Origin: Protea cynaroides
Lineage: Eukaryota; Streptophyta; Magnoliopsida; Proteales; Proteaceae
Assembly (NCBI GenBank): GCA_028583415.1
Contig: CM053266.1
Span: forward strand, 83,334,149 to 83,398,148
Length of the DNA stretch: 64,000 nucleotides
Reading direction: 5' to 3'
Shown here: positions 35,247 through 45,439 of the stretch, piece by piece
Layout: each line of letters starts with the position of its first letter
How positions within the stretch are numbered: the stretch's first letter is position 1
Translations under genes and position numbers: made by a program
The notes under the pieces: generated by a model
The model's database searches: none
The model's input: only the letters and a program-made list of their open reading frames with translations
Told to the model about the DNA's origin: nothing

Positions 35247-36726
35247 GGTTTGGTGGCCCCCGCACCTCTATACACTAGTGTGTGGCACCGCACAGTAGAT
35301 CACACCACGATCGACCCACATGCACCCATCATGGAATAGAGATAGAGCTAACGTATGCCCGTACCTCCCCTGATACTCCACCCATACCAGTACCTAAGCC
35401 CCTACTGGCCAGGGCTTGCAAACTGGGCTCCCAACTAACCAATCCTATATGTCATCAATGTAGGCTCTATCCCAGTACAGCCGTCTACGGCATAGAGATA
35501 GAGCTAGAGCGTGCAGGCCGGGCTGGAGACCACAATACCTCACCTCCCCCTGATACCCTACCCGCAACAAGCATACTAGGATAGAACAATACGCAAGTAG
35601 ACCCTATCCCAACATAACTCCCTACGGCATAGAGATAGAGCTAAAGCATCGTGGCCAGGCCAACGTCAACATCGGAGACCACAGTGCCACATCATCATGG
35701 CCAGGTCAACGTCAATATCGGAGACCACCGTGCCACGACCTTCCCCTGATACCCCACCCGTACCAAGCATGTTAAAATAGAATACTACAAAAGGTGCGAG
35801 TGTGAGGAATGATCCCAGGCCCCATGCCCTTCCCACTCCACACACCAACGAAAACAATCACATGCCTAACAATCACATCCTATCATATGGAATATGCATG
35901 AACAATAATAATAGCTGAAAGTAAAGGATGACATGCGATATGCACAAACATCAATCCACATATCCATTGTTATTAACAACAATTTACTTTCCATTAACTA
36001 TTATGGTTTAGGTCAGATTCCCTTACCTGACGCTCGTTTGATAGCTTGCTCCACGTCGCAAGATCCAAACATGCTATCACAAAGTCCTACATAATATTAG
36101 GGTTCAATTAGAATAGTTTCTTAGGGTTTACGTTGGTTGAAAAACCAACGAGGTTACAAAAATACACTCACAGAGCTGACCGGTGGCATGTACCGGTTGC
36201 AGCTCTGTGGGGAAATCTGGCGACCGGTATGGTCAGCCGGTCACCACCGACCAGCCCCCCGAAAGGTACCGGTCGCAACATACCGGTCGCACAGGGTGCA
36301 ACCGGTATAGTCGACCGGTATGTCTCCGAAAGACCATACACTTGGTTTTTCGACTGCCGTCGATCATTCTCTATTGATTCCAGGGTTTCTCCTATCCATT
36401 CTAAGTCTGAGCTTTGAGTTAGAGTTATCTCCCGCTGGACAGAAGAATCTCGCTTTGCCAAGTTGACCTGCCCATCCTGCGGTTCTCGTGATCATGGGTT
36501 AGCTGGAAGAAGTCTATCTTACTCCGATAGAGTTAGAAAATACTCAGTTCTTTCTTTCGTTCTCTTCTTTCTTTTTTAGTTTAGTGACAGTTCATCAAAA
36601 CAATTGTCCAAGATTGCTAGATCGAGCACGCGACGCGCATAGTCTTAAGTCCAAGAGCGGGTTGTCTCCTCTTCAACATGTCATCTACTTCCTTGCCTCC
36701 CCCTTTTCAGAGATCTCCTTGTTCTC

Positions 36727-37110
36727 TTACCAGATTTTCCTCCATACCTTCGCCGCCTTCTTCATCATGTTGTTCCATCCTTCAGGGATGTTCGGTAGGT
36801 GTCCGGGCCTCCTAAAAAATCCTTCCGACAAGAATGCTGCTTGAACATTGTAAGACATGGAACCGTCTCTCTCTTGTGAACACTGATCATAAGTGGCAAA
36901 AGCCGCCGGAATCCTCATTTTTTGTCCATAAGCTCTCCTCGCAACTGTAAGAATTTCAAATGTCTTTTTATACACTGGCGCAGATGATTGCCCCTAAGGC
37001 ACCGATGGACCAACGCCTTCGTCTATCACCCGAATTTCTTGATTCACGGCGTCGAGTACTTGCACTTTAGATCTCGTGACTCGACCTGTAGACGGTGATA
37101 CCGCCACCTT
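36727..37110 (-). pseudogene. Unrecognised coding remnant in the organelle-like block
   Basis: A minus-strand frame reads VTRSKVQVLDAVNQEIRVI, a stop, then SSAPVYKKTFEILTVARRAYG, RIPAAFATYDQCSQERDG and ending WRKIW. It looks protein-like: mixed composition, and open on both sides of one stop. I do not recognise the family. It could be part of an organelle open frame or of a retroelement gag. Confidence 0.3.
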
Positions 37111-38172
37111 CGGAGACGTGATCTTCTCTTATTCACTTGTGCTGGTGGCGGAGAGGTCGGCGCCTATGTTCTGGCTCTGGGAGGTGTTCCCTTTCTCTTC
37201 TGCGGTTAGGTTGCCATCTAGGTCTCGGTCGGGGATGACTTCCAAATTATGGTCTCATTCTTCCCTTCCCTTGATTCACGATCCTTGCAGCTGAATGTTT
37301 CCCCATGTGTCGGGACCTGAACCGTGGTGCTCTTCTACAGCTTCTTCTACATAGGCTCCTCAACTTCTGGAATTGAGAAAGACACCTTTCCAAGCCCGCG
37401 GAAGAACTGATCGCTAAAAACAATAACCAAATAGTTATCTACTAGCCATGTTTTGTTTCTGTGAGAATGCCGTAGGACTCCAGGAATTTTGGAAGCTGAA
37501 CATGCTCAAAAGATGCCTAAAGCATTTAGCTTTGATCAATCGACTGTCCACCGAGTGAAACGCTTACAGCGCCTCGCTAAAGAAAACCAAAGTTCCACTC
37601 CAACCAAGGAAAGAGATAGATCACATCTTGGCCAAATGCCAATCCTCCTAGTTTGAAAGAGAAAAAGAGTTGAGTTTCGAGAAGAAGAATCATCTATTTT
37701 CTCATTTATTTCTCGTAGTAATAATACACTAAGACACACCCACTACACACCACACACTAAGACGAGTAGCGCGGTCCTTCCCCCTGCTTAGCAGCCACGT
37801 ATCCAGGGTTGACCACATCATCACTGTTTGATCAAGGTGTGGCCACGGTCTCAATTGGGTCAGTTTTAAGTATGTCCAAGTTCCGTAGAGATTTGTAGTC
37901 CCTTGGAACGCAACTCCCTTATGAGGTGGAAGACAAGACAGACGGATTCCACTTCATAGGTAGCGTTCACGTCACGCGAAGGCTCGCTCAGAACACGTAC
38001 CAAAAAGAAGGAGTGCTCCACTCTGAAAGAGAAGGAACGGAAAGAGCAGGTGGCATCTCTCGTCGCCTTCATGGATTTTTGCATCTGAATGACCGAAAAA
38101 AGAGAGCCGAACTATGTTTGTTTCGGGATCAGAAAGGTCGGCCGATCAGGATCAAAGATGACTCCCTACTAC

Positions 38173-38238
<66 letters not shown>

Positions 38239-39147
38239 AGACCCGCCTTTCAGAAAAGATAGACACAAGGAACGCGAGGAAGAGGGCGACACGAAAAGGA
38301 AATCGCCCTCCTGAAACGCTTACAGCGCCTCGTACGGACTTGACAGCTTCAACGTACAAGGACCCGGGCTGAGACCATATAGATAGATCACCATAAGTCT
38401 CAGGAGGGGTCATCCCCGTGGTAGGAAACACGTCCCAGTTCCTTACCTCCAATTACCCGGCGTCACTCCTTACCTCTGACCCCTTACCATCCTATACTAT
38501 AGTTGCATGCAAGTCTATTGTTGTGTTTCGGAATTAGGGGAAGCAAAGCTTCAACAAGGCGCAAGAAGCCCTGGTAAAGCTTCAAACAAAGAGGTTGGGC
38601 GGTTCACTTCATTGATTTGACTTCACTTTACTTAAGATTAAAGATAGGGGCCGGGCGCGCAGTGAAGGCTCGTTTAGTAGATAGCGAGCGAGCATCAAGG
38701 CGAAAAGCAGCAAGCTCCACTTTCAGAAGTGAGCCAGAGTAGCGCGCTAGCCTTTTTCCGCAGGCTGCTCTGCTAGTTGTAGCGCGCTAGCGCGCGGAGA
38801 CTCTATCATGATCTTACGAATCTACAACTCTCTTTATTGAGCGAGACTCCATCCTTACGCTCCGAGACAGCATCCGAGAGAAGCGATAGGTTGGTTAAGC
38901 GGGCCCATGCCTGACTCATATACCTCCCCCCTGACCTCCCCTCTATCCAGTTTCGGGAAGTAGCAGGTCCTGTCTGACTAAACTCTTTCTATCAGTACTT
39001 GTAGATCTTTTGGGGATTAGTTCGTTTGCCATCCAGAGCCAAGTATAGTAGAGATAGGTCACCCTCAAATATCTTGATTTCGCTGAGTTGAATGTTAAGG
39101 AGTTAGTGTCCCGGTAAGTTATCCGGTTCAGTTAGCTAGATGATTGA
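37111..39147. other. Non-coding part of the organelle-like block
   Basis: No recognisable gene. A 20 bp direct repeat (GAAACGCTTACAGCGCCTCG) occurs at 37557-37576 and 38313-38332. A trinucleotide repeat is at 38173-38238 and a GCGCGCTAG-rich patch at about 38740-38800. Confidence 0.5.
38173..38238. repeat. (GTA)22 microsatellite
   Basis: An uninterrupted run of 22 GTA units. It creates artificial poly-Ser and poly-Leu frames on the two strands, which should not be read as genes. Confidence 0.95.
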
Positions 39148-39669
39148 TTAGTGAGGTGCAATCGTGAGGTGTTTCCGGATCGGATGCTGGATTCCGAAAG
39201 GAACATAATGGGATGTCGGGCTCATACCTCTGCGAAACAACTGCTCTTCGATCCCGATCTGCTGCCTTCGCACAACCGGCACTGGCTCTGTCGATGCTGC
39301 TGGCCTCGACCGGTCCACTAGAATGGTTGGTTGGTTGTTGACCATCCTACTATCCCTAGAAGCTGATGTTGGTTGTTGGCCCGGCCCGATCTCAATCCCC
39401 CACTGCCCCTGGCTTGGCCCCACTTCTGGGACAGATTCCACTCGATCTGACTCTGGAAATGAATCTGTCACTGGGTCTTGTCTCTGTACGAGCCTATATC
39501 CAGGTGGGCCTAGCAATGGAGTTTCCCTGGTAAACAAAGAACCCCATTTCGCCCCTATTTGAGTAAGGCCGACCAAGAGAAGCTTCTGTTGATCCCGTAG
39601 ATTACGGCCTTGAACCAGTCCCCACTTTACGTAATAGGGCAGCACCAGGCTAGGCTCGACTTGAACCAC
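39148..39669 (-). CDS. Hypothetical ORF in the organelle-like block (173 codons)
   Basis: Open from an ATG at 39669 to a stop at 39148. Segments such as LVLPYYVKWGLVQGRNL and LTQIGAKWGSLFTRETPLLG look protein-like; the rest is low in hydrophobic residues. No domain, signal peptide or membrane segment was recognised. It could be an organelle ORF of the chimaeric kind or chance. No neighbouring gene supports a function. Confidence 0.25.
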   Translation of the reverse strand: MVQVEPSLVLPYYVKWGLVQGRNLRDQQKLLLVGLTQIGAKWGSLFTRETPLLGPPGYRLVQRQDPVTDSFPESDRVESVPEVGPSQGQWGIEIGPGQQPTSASRDSRMVNNQPTILVDRSRPAASTEPVPVVRRQQIGIEEQLFRRGMSPTSHYVPFGIQHPIRKHLTIAPH

Positions 39670-40049
39670 CGGGCTTACCCATTCATTTTTTTAGTAGATC
39701 ATGCCTCCGTAGTTTTTGGTATTGTTGCCTTCCATTTATCTGCAACTTCTGGAACGGATGGGACTTTTCCCTCTCAAACGTCACGTCAATCAAGGAGGGT
39801 CGGCCCGGCCTGTGATCGTAGCCCGATAGCTATTCTTGCCCCAACTTAACCAATGGGGGTCCGGTAGTGCGGGGTAAGAATGAACAGAAGGCGACTAACC
39901 AATCTCTCTTTGAAACCAGATGCCCGGAGATGTTTGATTCGTAGGGCGGGGAAGAGGGCCGAAAAACGAAAACCAAGCCATAAGTTCTTCCATTACGGCT
40001 ACTCCGAAATATTTCACTACCACCTTATCCATCCATTCCCGGGGGCAGA

Positions 40050-40140
40050 CGGCAAATCCCTCCCCCCTCCCCCCCCCCCCCCCCCTGGGGGGATCAAAAG
40101 GGGGGGGGGGGGGGGTATGGGGGGGGGGGGGGGGGGGTTA
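40050..40140. repeat. Long C-run and G-run low-complexity stretch
   Basis: A run of C of about 18 followed by CTGGGGGGATC and G-runs of about 16 and 18. It could fold on itself or form a G-quadruplex, but homopolymers of this length are also typical of consensus errors. More G-runs and an A-run follow at about 40160-40232. Confidence 0.8.
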
Positions 40141-41249
40141 TAATTATCTTTTTTCGTGCTGGGGCTCCAATAAAAAGGAAGGGGAAGCGGGGGCGGGAAT
40201 CCCCCGGTGGGGGGAGAAATAAAAAAAAAAATGGTGGATGGATAGTCTATTTTATCTCTTACTGCTGGGCTAGCGGATAGAATAAGTTCTGAGGCGGGAG
40301 AGGCAGTAGAGCGTCATGGATCGATACCAGATTTGGATTGAGGTCCCCGAAATGTATTCCTCCGAATCAATGAAGGGTCTGAAAGAGCTGGATTGGAAAG
40401 GAATGAATGAAGAGTCAGTCGAATCTATAAAAAACCCTAACCCCTCATTCTCGATGAACAGTGGATAGAACAGCGGAGCGGATGAAGAGAAAAGAAAAGG
40501 ATTTTATTGTATTGAAGAGGTGGTTTATTTATCAATGAACACTGCCTTTTCCTCTCCTTATTAGGAGAGTGTCCAAGGACCCTTCGAAACCTTGAATGTT
40601 TACCCCGGTCCGAACCGGATAGAAAATTCCTTACGGGATAACATCTGATTGAATCCCTTCTGAATGCCTGCCTCTCATGAATTCCCTCCCGGAGACTGGA
40701 GTTGATCAACGGATACTGCTCAACGCCCCTTACTCCATACATAGGGGACCGATCCCTATCTATGGTCGATTTGATTGGCCTGCCCCGGCGGACTCCTCCA
40801 TCCACTGAATCCCCTGGCCTACCTTAATCCCGAGGGAATGAAACTATCCCAAAGAATAGAACTGGGAAGGGAGAGGATGGGCATTGACAAATCTGTCTTG
40901 ACTGGCTGGTCATCCGGCTGATGAGAAGAAGAGTTTTGGTTCTTATCGGTGACCCTCTCGCCCGAAAGAGGGTCACCTTCACAAACCCCGTTACGGCGGA
41001 GAAGGGTTTCGCCGAAGCAAGCCAAGCGCGCTTATAGTTCTTTTTTCTTTCATGTTTTTTTTGTAATCGATGAAGGCACTTGCAACTATGCTTATCTACG
41101 AATTTATTTACTTTGAATTTATTACCGCCATGAATCCTTCTTTTTTCCGAGCCATTGGCTGGGCTTGTATGTAGGTGGAAGTTGTGTGTTTGTTTTGTTC
41201 GTGCAGTAAAAAATAACAGACTGTGAATAGCGACATCAAAGAGCTTCCG

Positions 41250-43045
41250 CTTCCTCGTCATAGATGTCGATACATCTTACAACGCTCTTATTGGTCGTCC
41301 CTGGATGCACGATCATCACATTGTGCCATCCACTTACCACCAATGCGTCAAATACTCGTGGATAGGTAGGCAAGGACGCATAGTGGCGGACAACGAACAA
41401 GCAACTCCATGAGCCCCTACTCGAGTAAGGCGCGCGCCCAGCAAGAAAAGGCCTACTCTAATCATAAGGGTGGTCGTAGATCAGCAGCAAGAAAAGGCCT
41501 ACCGCTAGATAAACGGGCTAACGCGCCCCAGCAAGCAAGAAGCCGGATGCGCCCCTAACAGAGTCAAGGCAATGGTGCTCTACGATCAGCTCGACCACCG
41601 GGAGAGAGTGCTCGTAGATCAGCTAGCCGTTGTATATAGTCGGGCCCTTGCTTGTTGCCGGAGTTTGCTGGCTCGCCTTTCGCTTCCGAGGGACGAAGAA
41701 TCAGTTTGCTGACGCATTGGCCACACTAGCTTCCATGATCAGTATCCCAGAAGGTATTGATATCCGGCCAATAGAGATCGAAGTGACAGAGGATCCTGCA
41801 TACTGTTTGGCAATCGAAGAAGGAGAGGCGGAAAGGTAAGCCGTGGTTTCATGACATCAAGACGTACCTGGAAGACAGAACCTTTCCTCCTGATGCCACG
41901 GCCACAGACCGAAGAACCATCCAGAGATTAGCCGCGCAATTCTTCGTCAGTGCGGGAACACTTTCTAAGAAGCCGTAGAATCATATCCTTTTTCAGTGTG
42001 TTGACGCCGAGGAAGCTAAGAAAGTCATGAGGGATGTACACGAGGGAGCTTGTGGTCCCCACATGAACGGCCATATGCTAGCAAAGAAGATTCTGCGTAT
42101 GGGCTTCTATTGGATTGGTCAACAATGGAAAGCGACTGCTGCCAACATGTCCGGAAGTTTCATTTATGTCAAATTTACGCTGATAAGATCAATGCTCCTG
42201 CCACCGAGCTACATAATATGACAACTCCATGGCCCTTTTCGGTATGGGGTATGGACGTCATTGGGCCGATCACTCCTAACGCTTCCAACGGACACCGTTT
42301 CATTCTAGTGGCGATAGATTCTTTCACAAAATGGGTAGAGGCAGCATCATATGCCAACATCACACATACACACGTGCAGAAATTCATAAAGCATAACATC
42401 ATCTGCCGATACAGCCTCCCCAACGAAATAATCACGGATAATGCGAGAAATTTGAAGAACAAGCAAATGAGGGAGATGTGTGAACAGTTCAAAATCACTC
42501 ACCGCAACTCCTCTCCGTATCGCCCAAAAATGAATGGTGCTGTTGAAGCTGCAAATAAGAACTTGAAGAGGATTATCAAAAAAATGGCAGTGACATACAA
42601 GGACTGGCACGACATGCTTCCATATGCTCTACACGCTTATCGCACCTCAATCCGAACATCAACCGGTGCCACTCCATATTCTCTCGTATACGGAATGGAG
42701 GCTGTCCTCCCGATCGAGGGTGGTCTACGATCAGTCCCCTCTCTGCGCGTTTTGATGGAAGCTGAACTTGAAGAAGCAGAATGGGTGAGAGCACGATATG
42801 ACCAGCTTAATCTGATCGAGGAAAAGCGCCTAAACACGATTTGCCATGGCCAGTGTTATCCAAGAAGAATAGCACGGGCTTATGACAAGAAAGTTCGACC
42901 TCGAAGTTTCAAAATTGGGGATTTAGTGCTCAACAAGATCCTAGGAAGACCCACGGGGAAAATTCAAGCTAAACTACGAAGGTCCCTATTTTTTGGTAAA
43001 AAAATTATTTTCTGGAGACGTGCTTATTCTTACCTATATTGATGG
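41250..43045 (+). pseudogene. Tat-type gypsy pol fragment inside the organelle-like block (protease, RNase H end, integrase)
   Basis: From about 41253: FLVIDVDTSYNALIGRPWMH and VPSTYHQCVKYSW (Tat protease region). RT is missing. At 41690 the frame is KNQFADALATLASMI and EVTEDPAYCL (RNase H end). From 41845 it reads KPWFHDIKTYLED. From 42050 a 330-codon frame carries the integrase. The zinc-finger region reads VRKFHLCQIYADK, where the first Cys of the CxxC is Phe. The core has VWGMDVIGP, EIITDNARN and NGAVEAANKN, all catalytic residues present, then YGMEAVLPIE. It is a different copy from the Tat host at 44261. The deletion of RT and the frameshifts show it is inactive. Confidence 0.88.
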
Positions 43046-43573
43046 ATATGAACTTCCTGAGCCAGTAAACTCCACTCCATGATGGTCAAAAAACTATGCT
43101 TGAATATTTTAATAGTTTCGAGATGTACCGATCAATCTTGAAATGAAGAGAGGCCATTTTTGATGTTCCCTATAGTGCTATACCATTCCCTCTCTTTTCT
43201 TCCCACTCCCTCACCGGGTCCCCTCTGTAAAGATCTTTTCCCGCTTAGGTTAGCTCTACTTCCTAGCCTGCCTAGTCTACGCCCATCCAAATTTAGCATT
43301 GTGTCTCGATGGCAATATCTCTTTAGGTTGAGTAAGAAGCTATATCTCCATAGGTTGATCGTCTCAACGCCCTTTTCTCTTCAGCAACAAGTCCAGCTTA
43401 AGCCCTATCATGTCAATGTAACTAGTGACCTTCAAATGCAGTAAAATGCGTTCTTTTCGGCTTCTATATGCGCCCCTCCCAATCGCCCTTGTTTTAGCGT
43501 TCTCCCGCCGCAAATGCTCTATCTTCGTTCTGAGATCAAGTGCGTCTAATGGTTTGAGGTCTAGTCCACCTAT
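43046..43573. other. Right end of the organelle-like block
   Basis: Non-coding; it switches to LTR sequence at 43574. No gene, RNA or terminal repeat seen. Confidence 0.5.
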
Positions 43574-44260
43574 ATTCAAGTCTAGTTTTGATGATAATCA
43601 TCCTAGAACTCGAATCTAGGGTTTGACGGCAAATTAGGGTTTAATGTCCAATTAGGGTTTTAGATCAATACCTGCTTTGCATGGTATTGATCCAACCATA
43701 CAACTATCCTAGAGTCATAGAGTAAGAAGAATGATTAAAACACTTACCGTCGACTGGCGTAAGGTGAGCATCGTCGAACGGCAATGGCGGTACTTCCTTC
43801 TTCTTCCTAGCTCCTTCTCCTTCTCCAACCTCCTTCTCCTCTCTTGGGTTTGTGAGAAATAATGGAAAGGATTTGAGAGGTTTAAAGGTGTTTATATAGG
43901 CTAGGATTAGGGTTTAGGAAGTCTATTAGGATTAGGAAGGTCCTAGGATTAGGGTTTAGGAAAATGGGACCCACAGAGATCCAATTCCGGATCTCCATAG
44001 GCAACAGTGCAGAGTTGAACGGTCGACCGGTATGTAGACCGGTACCATCAACCGGTCAACATAAAATCATACTTAGTTGTCCGTCTTTGGTCCGATTTCA
44101 TACCTGATTGTCATCCGCTCGTCCCGTCTGGCCCGGTGATGATCGGAAGACCTGCTACGACATGAAATCAAGGTTTAGACCGGGTTTATGGAGTGCGGGT
44201 CTTACAATTCCCCCACCCTTAAAAGAAATTTTGTCCCAAAATTTGCATGTAGGTTTCACA

Positions 44261-44640
44261 TAAATGACGTCGTATTCAGGATAAGGCAAGACAATATGTG
44301 ATTCATGAAGGTCTCTAATATCGTAAATCATTTACATGGCCTCTATTAAAGTGTCTAACTCCTACGGAAGCAGGGAAGGCTATAGCTGAGGTGTACGAAG
44401 GCATTTGTGGAAGCCACTTGGGGGATAGAACATTATCTAATTAAATTCTACACCAAGGCTACTAATGTCTACAGACTGTGTCAAATATTCACAAGAGTAT
44501 GAGCAGTGCCAAAAAATGCACAACTCAGACATCTCCCAGCAACTCAACTTCAATTACTTACAAGTCCACTGCCCTTCGCAATGTGGGGTATGGATATTCT
44601 CACATACATCACGTCCATAACCAAGGCAATTCACCACCCA
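44261..44640 (+). pseudogene. Integrase fragment of the host Tat element
   Basis: After the TAAAT duplication the Tat frame resumes, with stops and frameshifts. Pieces such as KAFVEATWGIEHYLIKFY correspond to the integrase zinc-finger region, and SPLPFAMWGMDIL to the start of the core (first catalytic Asp). Coding is lost after about 44640, where purine-rich and tandem-repeat DNA begins. Confidence 0.75.
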
Positions 44641-44729
44641 CACATACTACAAATGTAGAGTGAATGACTGAAGAAATGCTTAATGGCTCTACTAAGCACA
44701 AAAATTTCGATCCAACATTTCTTTATTTC

Positions 44730-45395
44730 CGACGAGAGGGGGAGAGGGAGGGGGAGGAGGTAAGGGGGGAGGGAGGGGAGGGGGAGGGGAAACAACTCAC
44801 GAACTTTTCTAGAACCCAACCCAGAAGCCACCACCTACCTAAGAGAGAAACCTGTGAGGCACCTGCTTGCGGCATGGGCCAAAACCCACACTTATGCCAT
44901 TACCTCCTCTTTCGCATGGCTTTTTTAAGGCCACGTACTTCTCTCAAAGGGCCTTGGGCAGCAACCCCTGGGAAATGTTCTTTTCAAGCCAAAACAAGCA
45001 TAAGCCATACCATGAAGGGGGAGGGAGGGGAGGGGACGTGAGTTATGAACTTTTCTAGAACCCTCCCCTAGAAGCCACCTCCTACCTAAGAGAGAAACCT
45101 GTGGGGCACCACTTGCAGCATCAGATGAAACCCACACCTTGGCCATTACTTCCTCTTTCACAGGCTGTTTTTTAAGGCCATGTGCTTCTCTCAAAGGGTC
45201 TTGGGCAGCAACCCCTGGGGAATGTTCTTTCCAAGCCACAACAAGCATAAGCCATACCACAAGGGGGGAGGGAATGCAAGTCAAGAACTTTTCTAGAACC
45301 CTCCCCAAAAGCCACAACCTACCTAAGAGAGAAACCCATGAGGCACCGCTTACGGTATGGGAAAAAACCTACACGTAGGCCATTACCTCCTCTTT
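44730..45395. repeat. Tandem repeat of about 240 bp, three copies, in the Tat integrase region
   Basis: Units begin GAACTTTTCTAGAACCC at 44801, 45047 and 45285 (periods 246 and 238). They share TAAGAGAGAAACC, CTTCTCTCAAAGGG and GCAGCAACCCCTGGG, and are separated by G/A-rich linkers. The third copy is partial and runs into a second copy of the integrase snippet GCAATGTGGGGTATGGATAT. Open frames in the units are incidental. Confidence 0.85.
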
Positions 45396-45439
45396 CGCAA
45401 TGTGGGGTATGGATATTTCATGACACATCTCCCAGCAAC

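Larger units (their letters stand above)
36430..43573. other. Organelle-like (probably mitochondrial) DNA block inserted in an LTR
   Basis: LTR homology stops after GAGTTAGAGTTATC (36429) and resumes at ATTCAAGTCT (43574) with only about 8-9 LTR bases lost. No terminal repeats or target duplication are visible, so this looks like end-joining rather than transposition. The 7.1 kb between is more GC-rich than its surroundings and has GCGCGCTAG-type and AAGCTTCAACAAGGCGC-type strings, scattered short repeats, no LTR features and an internal gypsy fragment. That style is familiar from plant mitochondrial genomes. I cannot name a mitochondrial gene in it, so the origin is an inference. Confidence 0.55.
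22589..44260 (-). mobile_element. Solo LTR of the A family, split by element C and by an organelle-like block
   Basis: The LTR pieces are 22589-23140, 35247-36429 and 43574-44260, adding to about 2.4 kb. Flanking TAAAT at 22584-22588 and 44261-44265 is a perfect 5 bp duplication. The right end lies 54 bp beyond the usual TTACA end (44206): it includes ATTCCCCCACCCTTAAAAGA and ends GGTTTCACA, the same unit that lies between the two polypurine tracts of A. A TATATAAA box is on the minus strand at 43891-43898, with ACCGGT clusters at about 36175-36320 and 44018-44060. Confidence 0.9.

Noticed and set aside
37926..38452. Poly-Ser and poly-Leu frames on the two strands
   Set aside because: Produced by the (GTA)22 repeat; no conserved sequence on either side.
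40437..41261. Minus-strand frames of 122 and 145 codons in the organelle-like block
   Set aside because: No domain, irregular composition; the 145-codon frame overlaps real Tat protease sequence on the other strand.
42175..42837. Minus-strand frames opposite the Tat integrase
   Set aside because: Shadows of a strongly conserved integrase coding frame.
36430..43573. Bacterial contamination or horizontal transfer for the GC-rich block
   Set aside because: No bacterial genes or operons; it contains plant-type gypsy coding sequence and joins the LTR at both ends.
44664..45317. Frames of 125 and 130 codons in the 240 bp repeats
   Set aside because: Both strands are open because the unit lacks stops by chance; repeat copies do not keep the frame.
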